From NCBI RefSeq assembly GCF_025698545.1, contig NC_068576.1:52734390-52798389 (forward strand): a stretch of 64,000 bases of DNA, in the 5' to 3' direction. Shown piece by piece: positions 1 through 11,152 of this stretch. Origin of the DNA: Gossypium raimondii (Eukaryota > Streptophyta > Magnoliopsida > Malvales > Malvaceae). Made by a program: the position numbers and the translations under genes. Numbering within the stretch: position 1 is the stretch's first letter; each line of letters opens with the position of its first letter. The notes below the pieces were generated by a model that did not search any database, was not told where the DNA came from, and worked only from the letters and a program-made list of their open reading frames with translations.

Positions 1-583
1 ATACATTATAAACAAACCTTTTCATAATTAAATTAAACATAAATTTAAAATTAATAAACATTAAATAACATCCAAAATATAATTAAAAATGATTAAATAA
101 AAATTAAGTGAAAATAAATAAGTATAATTTGTGAAAAGTACATGTAGTTTGAAATTTCTAAAATCATTGTATTAAAAATTAATTAATAACTATCCACTAG
201 TAAAAAATTTAGGACGTCCATGGAAGGAATTTCTTGAGAGGTTTCGATTTTAATAATATACATGTATATATTGGCAGATATTTAAGCATATTTTATGGTG
301 ATATTTCAAATGAATTAATGTCATCAATTTCATCCGTATACTTTACGAGTATTCAGAATTTAGTTATTTTATTTTAATTTGTTAAAGTTTGATCATTGTA
401 ATTTATGAAAATTTTAAAAATCTAATTAAGTAATATTAGATTATAACACACCTATAACATGAATAAAAAGAACTCTATGCAAAATTATATTTATAAATAT
501 ATATATATATATATATATTAAAACCAAGTGATGTTGGATTGAAATTTAAATCTCGTTATAATATTATTTTATTAAAAAATAAA
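1..583. other. AT-rich intergenic DNA with an AT microsatellite
   Basis: No gene is recognisable. The stretch is strongly AT-rich and contains an (AT)n microsatellite at about 498-519. It ends at the target duplication of the Mutator-like element that follows. Confidence 0.6.
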
Positions 584-592
584 AAGATAAAC
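584..592. repeat. Left 9-bp target-site duplication of the MULE
   Basis: The sequence aagataaac is repeated exactly at 3959-3967 on the other side of the element. Confidence 0.9.
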
Positions 593-830
593 GGGCAAAA
601 CACCATTAAAAGCTCTTTGTTTTTAAATTTACGGAAATGGGCCCAGTATTTTATTATTTATCGGAATGGGCCATTTTCCCCGAAAACTTGTCCACGTCAG
701 CGCGATGACAGGGGACGTGGCAGAAAAACACGTCCCTGAGGGCGCGCTTTGCCTACGTGGACATAAATCGCGCCCTCAAGGGCACGTTTTGCTGCCACAT
801 AAGCGCTCCCCTGGGGACGCGTTTTTCCCG
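593..830 (+). repeat. Left terminal inverted repeat of the MULE
   Basis: About 238 bp that align, inverted, to 3725-3958. The best conserved core is the stretch around tattatttatcggaatggg, followed by GC-rich blocks containing cacgtcagcgcgatg. Internal blocks such as ccctgagggcgcg and cgcgccctcaaggg are themselves inverted copies, so each arm can also fold on itself. Confidence 0.85.
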
Positions 831-1123
831 TTTCTCCCACGTTAGGTTTTGGGTTTTTAGGGTTTAGGGTTTTTAGAGTTTTGGAGAAAAAATTAAATGA
901 ATAAGGGATTAGGGTTTAGGGTTTCTTAATTAAATTAATTATAATTTTTTCAAAATTGGATTAGGTTTCGTGTTTATGGTTTTTTAAGAAAAAATCAATT
1001 AAATTAGGGTTTAGGGTTACGTGAGTAATTTAATTAAAAATTTATTAAGGAAATCGCTCCCACATGGATGCATTTTTGATACAGTAGGTCCTGAAAAAAT
1101 AATTTCGAGTTGACGCTTTTGAG

Positions 1124-1290
1124 CAAATAATATCAAAATATTCAAAATAAACTATTTTGTATTTTATTACATCAAATAATATCAAAATATTCAAAATAAA
1201 CTATTTTATATTTTATTATATCAAATAATATCAAAATATTCAAATTAAACTATTTTGTATTTTATTACATTAATATAAACTATTTTGTAC
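1124..1290. repeat. 49-bp tandem repeat, about three copies
   Basis: Units begin at about 1124, 1173 and 1222 (exact 49-bp period) and contain caaataatatcaaaatattc followed by an aactattttgtattttatt block. The third copy has a few substitutions and a partial fourth trails off. It lies between the PMD frame's stop and the left TIR. Confidence 0.85.
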
Positions 1291-1309
1291 AAATATTTTA
1301 AAAGAAAAA

Positions 1310-3469
1310 TTAATCTCCGTGCCCACCGGATTCAGTGCCACATGGCGGTCGTCGACGGTTACGCGCTGGATTCCTTCTTTGTCTAGCTTCCGGCGGGGGT
1401 TGTGATTGCTCCGGCAGGGATTCTGGTTCATCCGGTAGGGGATCTAGTTGTCGGTGTTGGGACGATGAGCCACCTTGATAAAATAGTGAATGTGGAGGTG
1501 TTTGCATCACCAACGGCGAAGGTGTTTGAAACCCATACGGTGATGACGTTTGGTAAAAAGAAAAGCTCCCCGATAGCCCCTCTTGCGATCCCTCCTGTGA
1601 TGATGGCCTATATATCGGCGGTCCAATCGGCATAGTCAAAAATGGAGATGAACCGGACCATTGACTCCAACCTGCCATGGGACTAGAAAAAGGAAACATA
1701 TAAATGTTAAGATACATAAAAGGGCTAGGATACGCACCTAGCATCATCTAAAAAGGTTGTGCCGTGGGTATCGTCGGTTGAACTCATCGGGTCGGGTGGA
1801 TCGTGGTTTGCCTGCTTCGGGCCTGATGAAGTTATGGGCGCTGATGATGGGCCGGGTGAATTTTTGGGCCTCATTGATGGGTCTGCATCGTCGTCCCTTC
1901 TTCTTGGATTTAAAGGGCCACGTCGTTCCCTTTGGACACGCAATTGCCGCTGCCTCTCCTCTGGCGAGAGTAAATACGGCTTCCTATTGATCCTAAACCA
2001 TGACATGTATTCCGGCACGCACGCTAATTCTGGAACGATTATCAGTTCCCAAGTATGTATATATAGTCATACCGATCTTCCCACATTTGGATGTAGTGTG
2101 ACCAGAATCTCGGTCAATCCGTATGCAATTGCCGTAGGTCGATTTTGTGATGATCATCCAACACCTCAGGTGCCACGGGAATCGGTTGTCGGAATCCAAT
2201 TTGCCGTAATACTCTGTCCGACTGGTGCATCTCCACAGTCGCAAAGTTGACCAATGAGACTTTCACATGCCAACCGTTTGGATTTTGCAAGTACTCATCC
2301 AAAATTACTGCCCGAATTGCTGGATCCTCGTATGGTGTCCATTCAAACTATATGACCATGATGGAAATATTAGTTATGTACTAAATACCAAATACCAATC
2401 GACTATCTCATTATAGAAATATCTATTTTATTTAATACTTACTTGTGCTTCCAACCGTTGGTCCAATAGAAGCCGTATATCTTCAAGAGAGGTAGGTAAT
2501 CGAGCATAACTTGCCGGATGGTTCCACCTTATTAATTAAACTTTTTAGCATACTATTATTTTTAAAAATCTACGTAATAATTGTAAAATCTAATATGAAA
2601 ATTACCTCGTTATGAATGGGAATGTATATGGGTGGTCCACTCGAGGACGTAAAAATGGAAATCGAAACCGTGCCCATGACTGCAGTAGTGACAGGCAACC
2701 TCCGATTTTCGCTTAACTCGGTCGCGTCGCCCCGCACATCTCTCGATATATAGTGTTGCCAACACGGTAGACCCCCAACTCAATTCACCAACTGCTCTAA
2801 AATCAACGAGTTTCAGCAGCCGTATTAGATGTACGAGGTTTCATGACAAGTCTGGCATCAGATAACCTCTAATTATCTGAAGAATTTATGCCCGAGCATA
2901 TCAGATTTTTTCTACTTCGGTTGAATCATCATCCGGATCCGAGAATGTGTCTCATAACCAGCCCATCCCAATCCGACCTCCGTTAATTTTCTCCAGAATA
3001 GCGCCCAAAAGCTCGTAGCACACCGCTCCCCAATCGCCAGATTGAATGCACCCGGATCGGGTACTGGCCCACCGGCAATCCCAATTGCAGATTGACATCT
3101 TCCAAAGTGATAGTGCACTCTCCACATGGAAGATGAAATATGTGTGTCTCGGGTCTCCACCTCTCAACCAACGCACTGATAAGTTTCGGGTCTAACTTGC
3201 ATCCCCGGCCTACCGTTGCCACATGCTAAAAACTCGCTTCCCGCAAGTAATTCTCTACCAACGGTGATGGAGGACCATGCATATTCCAGATATAGCATTC
3301 TAATATCCGATCTACAGACTTTTATAACAAATAATAAATTAATAACTATTTAAAAATGCATAAATAAAAAAATCTTAAATAATATTTAAAAGATAAATTT
3401 AACACTTACCATTCTCATTTGTTCGACGGATATGTGCTTGTTATCAAGACGAATCAATTCGCTGGCCAT
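1310..3469 (-). pseudogene. Decayed plant-mobile-domain (PMD) protein gene of the MULE
   Basis: Read on the minus strand. A first exon (3469-3410) gives a 20-residue start beginning MASELIRLDNKHISVEQ and ends at a good GTAAGT donor. The next segment (about 3320-2912) holds the diagnostic PMD block with PETHIFHLPCGECTITLED then LQLGLPVG. Further pieces with VNFATVEMHQSDRVLRQ (about 2300-2114), a basic segment (about 2018-1725) and a proline/serine/glutamine-rich C-terminus (1747-1310) follow in the order expected for the cotton-type protein. The parts lie in different frames, and the codon after REASF is a TAG stop where related proteins have Trp, so the gene is broken. PMD proteins such as MAIN and MAIL1 act in plant gene and transposon silencing; no such role can be claimed for this remnant. 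Confidence 0.8.
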
Positions 3470-3724
3470 TGTTAAATTCGTACAAATTTTTACGATTTTA
3501 AAAAATAAAAAAATAATTTTTTTTAAAAATAGGGATTTAAGAGAAATTTAAGAGGAAATTGAGAGCAAAATGAGATTAAATATGGATTTGAGAGAAATTG
3601 AGAGCAATTTGAGAGCAATTTGAGAGGAAATTGAGAAAATAATTGAGAAAATGATTAATTTGTGAAAAAAAATGAAGGGGAGAGGGGTTTTATAATTTTT
3701 TTTTTACCGTTGGCACTGTTCACG

Positions 3725-3958
3725 CGCGGGGAAAATGCGTCCCCTGAGACGCGCTGATGTGGCAACAAAACGAGTCCACGTCAGCGCGCTTTTTGTCCAC
3801 GTGGACAAAGCGCGCCATTGAGGATGCATTTTTCTGCCATGTCCCCTGACATCGCGCTGACGTGGACGCATTTTCGGGAGAAAATAGCCCATTCCGATAA
3901 ATAATAAAATACCGGGCTTATTTCAATAAATTAAAAAAAAAACAGGAGCTTTTTGCCC
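3725..3958 (-). repeat. Right terminal inverted repeat of the MULE
   Basis: Inverted partner of 593-830, with scattered substitutions and small indels. It lies upstream of the PMD reading frame and could supply its promoter. Confidence 0.85.
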
Positions 3959-3967
3959 AAGATAAAC
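3959..3967. repeat. Right 9-bp target-site duplication of the MULE
   Basis: The sequence aagataaac is identical to 584-592. Confidence 0.9.
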
Positions 3968-4640
3968 ACTCTTATATTAATATTTATTACTTTACTTTAT
4001 ATATAAAAATATTTTAATAATTTTCTATTTAAAGGGTAGAGAAACACAAAAAAGAGAAACAAATGCGCCACGTGACAGAATGAGAATGGGCAGGCAAAAC
4101 AAAACACAAAAAAGTTGACAAGTCAAGTCAAAGAGACGGAGACGATAATTACGGCATTGTCCCAGTCGACGCAATACGGTCTGCCAGTTGGTTCTATACC
4201 ATAGTCGTAGAGGGTAAATTACAACTCAAAATGAAGATGGAGGGGGGTGTCTCTTTTTGTTGTTGTTTTTATTGACTTGGTAAAGGTATATGGACTGTAT
4301 AAAAGACGCGTTAAGCAGTCGTGCTAATTAGGGACAAAGTGGTGTAATCGTTTGGACTCTTTACTTTTCTACAACTAAAGTATCTGATTTGGAGGTTCCT
4401 GTTCTTTTATTATATTTGTTTGCCTATTCCTCACCCTTTATTGAATTGAACTAAAATTGGGTGCTTTGAACTTGCTTTCTTTTGTTTTTGACTGCCATTT
4501 CACTAAAGTTTATTTTAAAGTGCTCATTTTACTTGAAATTCTGAGGGACCTATTCAAGTTTAGACAGGGTTTTTATACGGTGGAATCATGGTTTTAAAAT
4601 TGAGCAAATTAGTTCCTCTTAAAAAATCATAGCAATTTAA
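3968..4640. other. Intergenic region
   Basis: AT-rich sequence with no gene recognised on either strand. Confidence 0.4.
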
Positions 4641-4651
4641 TCATTGCCTAT

Positions 4652-4977
4652 TTCGAAAATGAGCAACTAAGGACAATTAATCATGACGTTAATATTTTCC
4701 ATCAATTGTATATTTTATTGATCGATATATTAATAAATTTAGCCCTCAAAATTTACACATTCTGTCAAATTGGTCCTAATTTAACAAAATTATCCTGTGG
4801 CGCTTGCTTAAATATGTAAATGTTGAGGTTGAATTTTCTGAACTTTTAAAATTAAGGCAAAATGACAAAAATGTAAACATCAAAAGCTAAATTTTTATTA
4901 TATCAATAAAATCATGTACCGTTAATGAAAAACATTAATATTATTGTGATTAATTGTCTTAGTTACTCATCTTCGAA
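4652..4977. repeat. Inverted-repeat (MITE-like) element
   Basis: An arm at about 4652-4700 (ttcgaaaatgagcaactaag and onward) matches the reverse complement of about 4928-4977 (ending agttactcatcttcgaa). The arms are roughly 50 bp with several mismatches and flank about 225 bp of AT-rich sequence. No convincing target duplication was found, so the true ends may lie further out. Confidence 0.55.
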
Positions 4978-5169
4978 TGGATGGAAATAAAAAAAACTGA
5001 AAAATATTTTTACCATTTTTATTATGTTAAATCATAAAATATTAATTAATACAATTATAAAATTACATTTTAACTCTTATCAAGAAAATTTTCCCTTTAA
5101 TGTACTCCAAGTGGATATACCTAATAATCAAGATAGCCAAGAATTCGTCAGCCTTTTATATTAAAACAT

Positions 5170-5657
5170 AGGTTAAATTTTGTTATTAGTCCATATATTA
5201 TGTATAAGTGATGAATTTAATCCTTATGATTTAATTTAATTATTTTTAATTTTGTATTTTTAATTTTAAAATTTCAATCCTTAAATTCTTTAAATTAAGT
5301 TCTGTTATTTTCTAAATCTTATCCAACAAAAATATCATCACATATATAATATCATGTCACTTGCTATTTTCATATATTACTCACAAAAATTAGTTAATGG
5401 ATTAAACAAATTTTTGTGTGTCAATATTAAAATTTCAAAATTCAAAAAATATAAAGACTAAAAAGATCAAATGGATAATTTAACCAAATGGACTTAATCG
5501 TGCATAGTTAGGTCAAGACTAAAATTTCAGATTTCAAAAGAATAGAGACTAAAATGGATCAATTTAAGAAATAAAGGGACTAAATTTGATCAAATTAAAG
5601 TACAGAGATTAAATCAACAAGTAAGTCATAGTATAGAGCTGATAACAAAATTTAACC
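5170..5657. mobile_element. Non-autonomous MITE with long inverted ends
   Basis: The left end ggttaaattttgttat and right end ataacaaaatttaacc are perfect inverted matches, and similarity continues for about 50 bp inward. Flanking 9-mers ttaaaacat (5161-5169) and ttaaatcac (5658-5666) match at 7 of 9 positions, compatible with a degraded Mutator-type target duplication. No coding capacity. Confidence 0.7.
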
Positions 5658-6775
5658 TTAAATCACAAGTCAACAAATTCATTGACACTGTCTATTTCAT
5701 CAAATAAGGAGGCTGATGCCCAATGGCGAGAGTGCGTTGAAATTGATACTCGTTTCCTCACAACTTTTGCCATTGAATGGAAGGTTGGCGGTACGTAGTA
5801 TTGGACTTCTAGTTGTCATCATTTCTCGTTTTAATTGACCGACCAAATCTCATTCACTTAATTATCATGAAAATTTTAAAAGTATAGTATAGAAATGATC
5901 CCATTTATTAACCATGCAATTATCATTAAACTCCAAAAAAAGGTAAAATTAGAAGGATGATATATCTTTCTTAACATATAGTAAAAAGTAAAAATGAAAA
6001 ATGAAACAATTGACAAGTTTTGGAATCAGTATATAAAACAAATTCTAAATTTTTATGTAATGAAAAGTTTTTAAAAGTCATGAACAGTTTATATAGTTCT
6101 TTTTAAAGCTCTAATTACAAGGTATCAAGTATAATTTATTTGCCGCAATGTTTTTAGAATCTAATATGTGGTCGAATCGATCTAGTCATCGATTTGTTGG
6201 TTCAATCAGTTCGATTGATTTGATTAAAAATAATAAAAATTTGATTCAACCAATTTGTACCTACCGATTCGATATTATTTTCCAAATCAACATCCCAACA
6301 AATCACAATCTAACCCGTTTGATCAACAGGACTAATTAATCTAGCCCAATTCAAACATCATTGGTTAGCAGGGGCATAAATTAGGAAGGTCCAGACCTGG
6401 TGCGGGTTCATTAGAATTGGGCTTAAAACTTTTAAGCCTGCTGATGCTAAAATAGAATTAGACCACCAAATAAGGACTCATTGTTTTCTCCTAATTTGGG
6501 CTCTTTCCTACTTCAAATGGGCAGAAGGCACTGCTTTTTTGGCATTACATCTCACCCACCTGGGATAACCCAGAAAACCTTGAAACAGCACTGAATTATG
6601 TCTTTAGCTGTTTCCCACTAGTAAGGTTAAATATTGAGCAGTTGTGGATTAAAAAAGTGCAATTCCCATAAAAGTATATGCTGAAAAAAAGGATCATATG
6701 AAAAATTAAAAACCTATAGATCCTAATCTCGACAAATTTAGTGACCACTTTACATGAAAGGACGAATTTATGTGG
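5658..6775. other. Intergenic region with a degenerate foldback
   Basis: No gene recognised. At about 6165-6300 a degenerate foldback-like stretch combines ggttcaatcagttcgattg with its approximate inverse around gattcaaccaatttg. A similar motif recurs near 16090-16230, so it is probably an old dispersed repeat. Confidence 0.35.
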
Positions 6776-7087
6776 TCAAAGTGAAAGCATAGTGAGGGCA
6801 TGGAGACTAGTCTCAACAGCTGCAGGTGACCTTCTCGCATTCATTACTCTGCCGTAGCATATATGCAGAGTTTGCTGCCATCCGCGGCTGATGCTAACAG
6901 CTGCTATTAGACCCATCTGATACATTAAAAGCCTAATGCCATGGCATAGATCGATGCAACCTTGATGAATAAGGTTGAAATTCAAAGAGAGTTTAAATAG
7001 AAAAGAGCATGCTAAACCAGCTAAAATGGGACTCATGCCATGCGAGGAGGATAGAAGGGTAGCCAAAACCACCATTTGCAAAGCCAT
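6776..7087 (-). CDS. Small protein of unknown function, tandem paralogue A (103 aa)
   Basis: A single-exon 103-residue frame starting MALQMVVLATLLSS and ending LHALTMLSL. I do not recognise the family. It is supported as a real gene by its neighbour at 7512-7853, which encodes a protein alignable from the first Met to the last Leu with only short gaps. Shared positions include MAL..V.LA.L, SP..A.L.CSFL.K, ID..H..RL, the motif RRSP, and the C-terminus TMLSL. The N-terminal half is hydrophobic and could be a membrane segment or signal anchor; the C-terminal half is basic. Both genes share the strand with 424 bp between them. It is possible that one or both are pseudogenes. Confidence 0.55.
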   Translation of the reverse strand: MALQMVVLATLLSSSHGMSPILAGLACSFLFKLSLNFNLIHQGCIDLCHGIRLLMYQMGLIAAVSISRGWQQTLHICYGRVMNARRSPAAVETSLHALTMLSL

Positions 7088-7511
7088 AGTAATACACCTT
7101 ACAATTTGGGAAAATGAAAATTTGGGTTTTGGCTTTGATCACTGTTAATATTCTTATTTTCTCTTAAAACCAATGGATTTTAAAGTTGATAACAGATCCA
7201 GAATTAGTTAGGGTTTATATTGAAAAAAAAACTGTGTTAAAGAAGTTTTAAATTTTCTTTGTAAAGAAGGCATAATGTATGCAGACAAATTAGGAATGAG
7301 AAGTGGGAACACTTGGACATATCCAGAAACATAAACTGATTAAGGCAACACAAACTTTTGTTCACATTGTGATCTTAAGATTAGAAAATATAAATCAAGA
7401 AAGAAAAAGAAGAGATAACCCAGATATATTATTTACATAAGAACATTAGACTACAACTTTTGGTCATTATAAAGTATAAACTTGAGTTTCTCACCCGAAA
7501 TTAAGATTAGC

Positions 7512-7853
7512 TTAAAGTGAAAGCATGGTGAGAGTATGGAAACTAGCTTCATCAGATTCTGCCGGCGGGGACCTTCTCACATGGGTTATCCTCTGGCAAA
7601 CTAACCGAAGAGCTCGTTGCCATCTGTGGCCATTGCTGGAAGCTGGGTGATCAGCTTCCAAGGCTATTTGACTCAACTGAAAAAAGAAGAGTCTTGTTGC
7701 ATGGAACACATCGATGTAAACCCGACGAAGAACGCTCAATCTAGAAGAAATCTTGAGCAAGAAGGAGCAAATCAAGCTTGCAATTAAAGGGGAAGCACTA
7801 TGGGAAGGAGATAACAAGTGGAGTTTCGCTAGTGCTACTAAGTGCAGCGCCAT
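7512..7853 (-). CDS. Small protein of unknown function, tandem paralogue B (113 aa)
   Basis: A single-exon 113-residue frame starting MALHLVALAKLHLLS and ending FHTLTMLSL, paralogous to 6776-7087 by full-length alignment. It is ten residues longer through small insertions, mainly in the middle (EADHPASSNGH region) and near the end. Conserved Cys, the motif RRSP and the C-terminal TMLSL are shared. A TATAAAA-like sequence lies on the minus strand at about 7887-7893, close to the start codon. That both copies keep an open frame with indels in multiples of three favours protein-level constraint. The function is unknown to me. Confidence 0.6.
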   Translation of the reverse strand: MALHLVALAKLHLLSPSHSASPLIASLICSFLLKISSRLSVLRRVYIDVFHATRLFFFQLSQIALEADHPASSNGHRWQRALRLVCQRITHVRRSPPAESDEASFHTLTMLSL

Positions 7854-10312
7854 TGAAGATGAGAGAAAAAAAATTAAGTAAAGTTGTTTTATATTGTGTG
7901 GAATGTGGATTCGGCAGCCAATGAAATATTGACAGAATGTAGGATCAGAGCCAGTGATACGAAAGGCGAGAGAATCAATTCGCTGAACCCCACACTAACC
8001 AAAGACCAAAGCTTTGTTAGCATACTTTGTTACCATCGATTATGTCTAATTATTTCAAGGATTTTCGTTAATTCGGAGAGTTATTGAAACAATAAAGAAA
8101 AATTTCAACATGTAACCAAGCTTTCTTGAGATTTATGTTAAAACGTTTGATCCATAATCGATGCTAATATTAGTAAAATTCGAAAATTAATTGCAGCAAT
8201 TAGGACATTTTCTATCTTCTGCTGTTTCTTCGTTGTTCATTGTTCAATGCTGCATACGTATATGCAGTTACTGGTGAAAATGATAAGAGCGCGATGTTAA
8301 AACTCGAAGGGAAGCAAAATCATAATAAATCATTAATCTAGATCTGTGGGTTCAGGTTTGAATGGAAAGTGGGGCAATCTAGGAAATTTCCTGGAAGCTT
8401 CGGATGCACTATAGTGTTTCAAATATCTTTTGTGTTAATAATAATATTAACGGACAAGGATCGACATTGCTTGGGCTTGCACTTTATCATTGCCAAGACT
8501 GTCGACAAAGGACAATGAAAACGAGACCAGCCTAATGAAACTCTAGCCCCAACTTGACTACATAGGAAACATATAATCTATGGTTTTTTTTTTTTTTTAA
8601 TTTTAGTTTATCATCGGTTTGATTCCGTCTAATCTCATTTAAATAGACTCTAACAATACTTTAAATTAATAAACGTCAATTTATCACTATATTTTAAAAG
8701 AAGAGAACTTGAGACCCATGCTTAACCCCTATCTCCTTATAAAATATCCCCTATCACTCGGGTAAAAAGAGATATATAACTTTACTAAAATTTTGTCTAC
8801 CTATTGAAATCTCTAAATATAATGATTCTCTACAACTTTCACTACGTGAATCGCCTAGTTACTAAGTGTTAGAAGGATGAAACACTTCTCACAATCCAAC
8901 GCGAAACAAGTTTGAGAAATGAGACCGGAGCAATATGATGGAGGTTTATTACCCCGTTATCTGCAACCTTTCTCTCTTTTGGCCCCCAGTTAGCCATCGA
9001 GAAAAACGAGTATTGTTGTGGTCTTCAAGAAGAAGACTCCCAATCAACTATACAATAATACCGAAAGTTGCAAGCACAAAACAAGTTTTTTTGAGCTCAT
9101 TGGAGCTATGTTTCACAACTGCCAAGACAACAGCTCACCTCACAAAAGCATTGAGTGGTGTTTGGATAACACCAATGAAGTGAATTGGAGTTCAATAGTC
9201 CAATAGGGTGAAAGCCCCTCCAGTGGAAATATTTTTCCTACTTTGATTTTTTATTCTACTTTATTACAAATTTAAAATAAAACTACATATGTAATGGAAA
9301 GTTATAAAAACATGGGTTTTGTACAAATTAAACTTATTATATAAATATAAATATAAATATAAAAAGTAAATATATTATAAATTATGTTATTATATAATGC
9401 TTGTAAATTTATAAATACTTGCAAATTATTTTAATTATCAATTTTAAAAATATAATTGTAATTTATATTTTATTATTGAATATATATAAATTTTAATTAT
9501 TTATTATATTATAATAACATTTTAAACTAATGTCTATAATAATCATTACTATTCTCATCACTTGGGTATAGTCACATTTGAGTCCAAACACAAATCTTAT
9601 CACTTGTTTTAATTTTACCATTATAACATTCAATTTTTTTGTTATCATTGTTTTTAATTTCACCACTCATCGAAAGGAAATCCTAGAACAACAAAGAACA
9701 ACCCAAAGAAAAAGAAGAGGGTACGTATTAGAACCAAAGACGGTCCCCTAAGGTAGCAACGCGACATCGACCTAGGAGAGAAGACTTAAATTGTTGCTTT
9801 GCTCACTGGAGAAAAATCAGCTATTACCATCCAAAAAAACCTAAAAGGAGTACTGCCACTCAACCCTTCTAAACGCCCCGTAAAGAGAAATTCTTAGTGA
9901 GAATAGAAAATGTTGGGTGCTTTGTCATTCATGTGATTTGATCCCAATAAAAGGAAATCCAAGATAGAATATTTGTTTAAAGAATGATTAGTGATATAGA
10001 TCATATTACTAATGATTACCTTAGTTTAAAGATGCCATCAAAAAAGTTGTAAGGAAAAGACAATCGAAAAAAATTGTAAAATAGATGTCATACTCCTTGT
10101 TAGAAAGAGGCAAGGAAGAGGGACTTGGCAAAAGACATCCTTCAAAATGTCAAACGCATCAATCTTTATCGAAATTAGGTCTATACAAGACCTCTGCTCT
10201 TGGCTTGTGCCAAGATTTATGTTTCAGGAGTTTTGTCCATTCAAGGCTTTGTAGTCATACGAAACTTATTTTGCCATCCTTCAGTCGTCGGTGATGACTT
10301 TATGGTCGGTTG
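7854..10312. other. Intergenic region, no recognised gene
   Basis: Short frames occur (for example around 8935-9206 in two overlapping frames) but match no family I know and have no paralogue or exon structure to support them. The stretch 9230-9600 is very AT-rich. A stretch with gtgtttggata near 9158 and gagtccaaacacaaatctta near 9580 may be the ends of an old MITE; this is weak. Confidence 0.4.
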
Positions 10313-10780
10313 TGTAATATCTCTAACCCGTATCCATCGTCGGAACAAGGTTACGGAGTATCATAGGACAACGGAATAGTAAATCATTCAAATCATACAT
10401 TAATACAAACATAATCAAATTGCTTGGACCTTAAGAAACTCAAATACTAACCAAAATATAAAATCAAGATGACATTAATCAGGTCAAAAACACATTAAAA
10501 CCAACCTAATATGTGCCTAACCAATGCACCCTCATTGGTACTACAATTATATACAATTTAATCTCAAAATACACATTAATTCAATTCATCAACTCATTCA
10601 AGCAATACCAAATCAAAATACCTAACAAAGTTACCACAACCACAACAAATCAAATACATCACCTTAAATAAATCAATATAAAAATAAATAACATGTCTTT
10701 CAAATTCATTAAATAAATCACCTTACCAAGATTTTTCCATTCGAAGAATAACTTACGAATAATAGTACATCGTCAACAAA

Positions 10781-10872
10781 AGCTCATAAGAGCTGGTCCT
10801 CCCGAATACGCCAACAGAAGCTCGAAAGCTGAACAAAAGCTTGTAAGAGCTTAACAGAAGCTCGTAAGAGCT
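10781..10872. repeat. Array of four short palindromic motifs in the outer LTR
   Basis: Dyads of the type agctcgtaagagct occur at 10781-10794, 10819-10830, 10838-10851 and 10859-10872, several preceded by aacagaa or aacaaa. Each can form a small hairpin. Confidence 0.75.
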
Positions 10873-11152
10873 GATCCACCCAATCACGCCAAACAGAAAG
10901 TAGAACACAAGAGTTCACAACAAATGCTGAACCCCGGTTTGCTTGGGTAAAATGCCGATATCTCCCTCCAATACTATCTTCACTCTAAACCTCCGTCATA
11001 CACCAAATCACGAATGTACTCAAATCCCATGTTCAATTCAAACCAAATATCCAATTCAATATTATAATTCAAATAATAATTAATTTCCAACAATAGAATA
11101 TATGCACAATACCAATCATTAATTTATACAAATGTTAAATTTTAACCATACG

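Larger units (their letters stand above)
593..3958 (-). mobile_element. Mutator-like DNA transposon (MULE) carrying a plant-mobile-domain gene
   Basis: A 3,366-bp element bounded by long terminal inverted repeats that start gggcaaaa and end ttttgccc. The 9-bp sequence aagataaac lies immediately outside both ends (584-592 and 3959-3967); a perfect 9-bp target duplication is the hallmark of Mutator insertions. The cargo, read on the minus strand, is a decayed plant-mobile-domain (PMD) reading frame and no MURA-type transposase was seen, so the element is non-autonomous in its present form. Association of PMD genes with Mutator-type elements is known from plants. The perfect target duplication argues for a moderately recent insertion, while the cargo is already full of stops and frameshifts. 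Confidence 0.9.

Noticed and set aside
1402-2250. Several plus-strand frames of 77-163 codons inside the MULE
   Set aside because: They are antisense shadows of the PMD pseudogene, which has recognisable protein blocks on the minus strand.
9744-9764. Stretch acggtcccctaaggtagc resembling the conserved 23S/25S rRNA segment cut by I-CeuI
   Set aside because: It has a two-base insertion relative to the conserved sequence, and the flanks do not match rRNA, so it is taken as chance.
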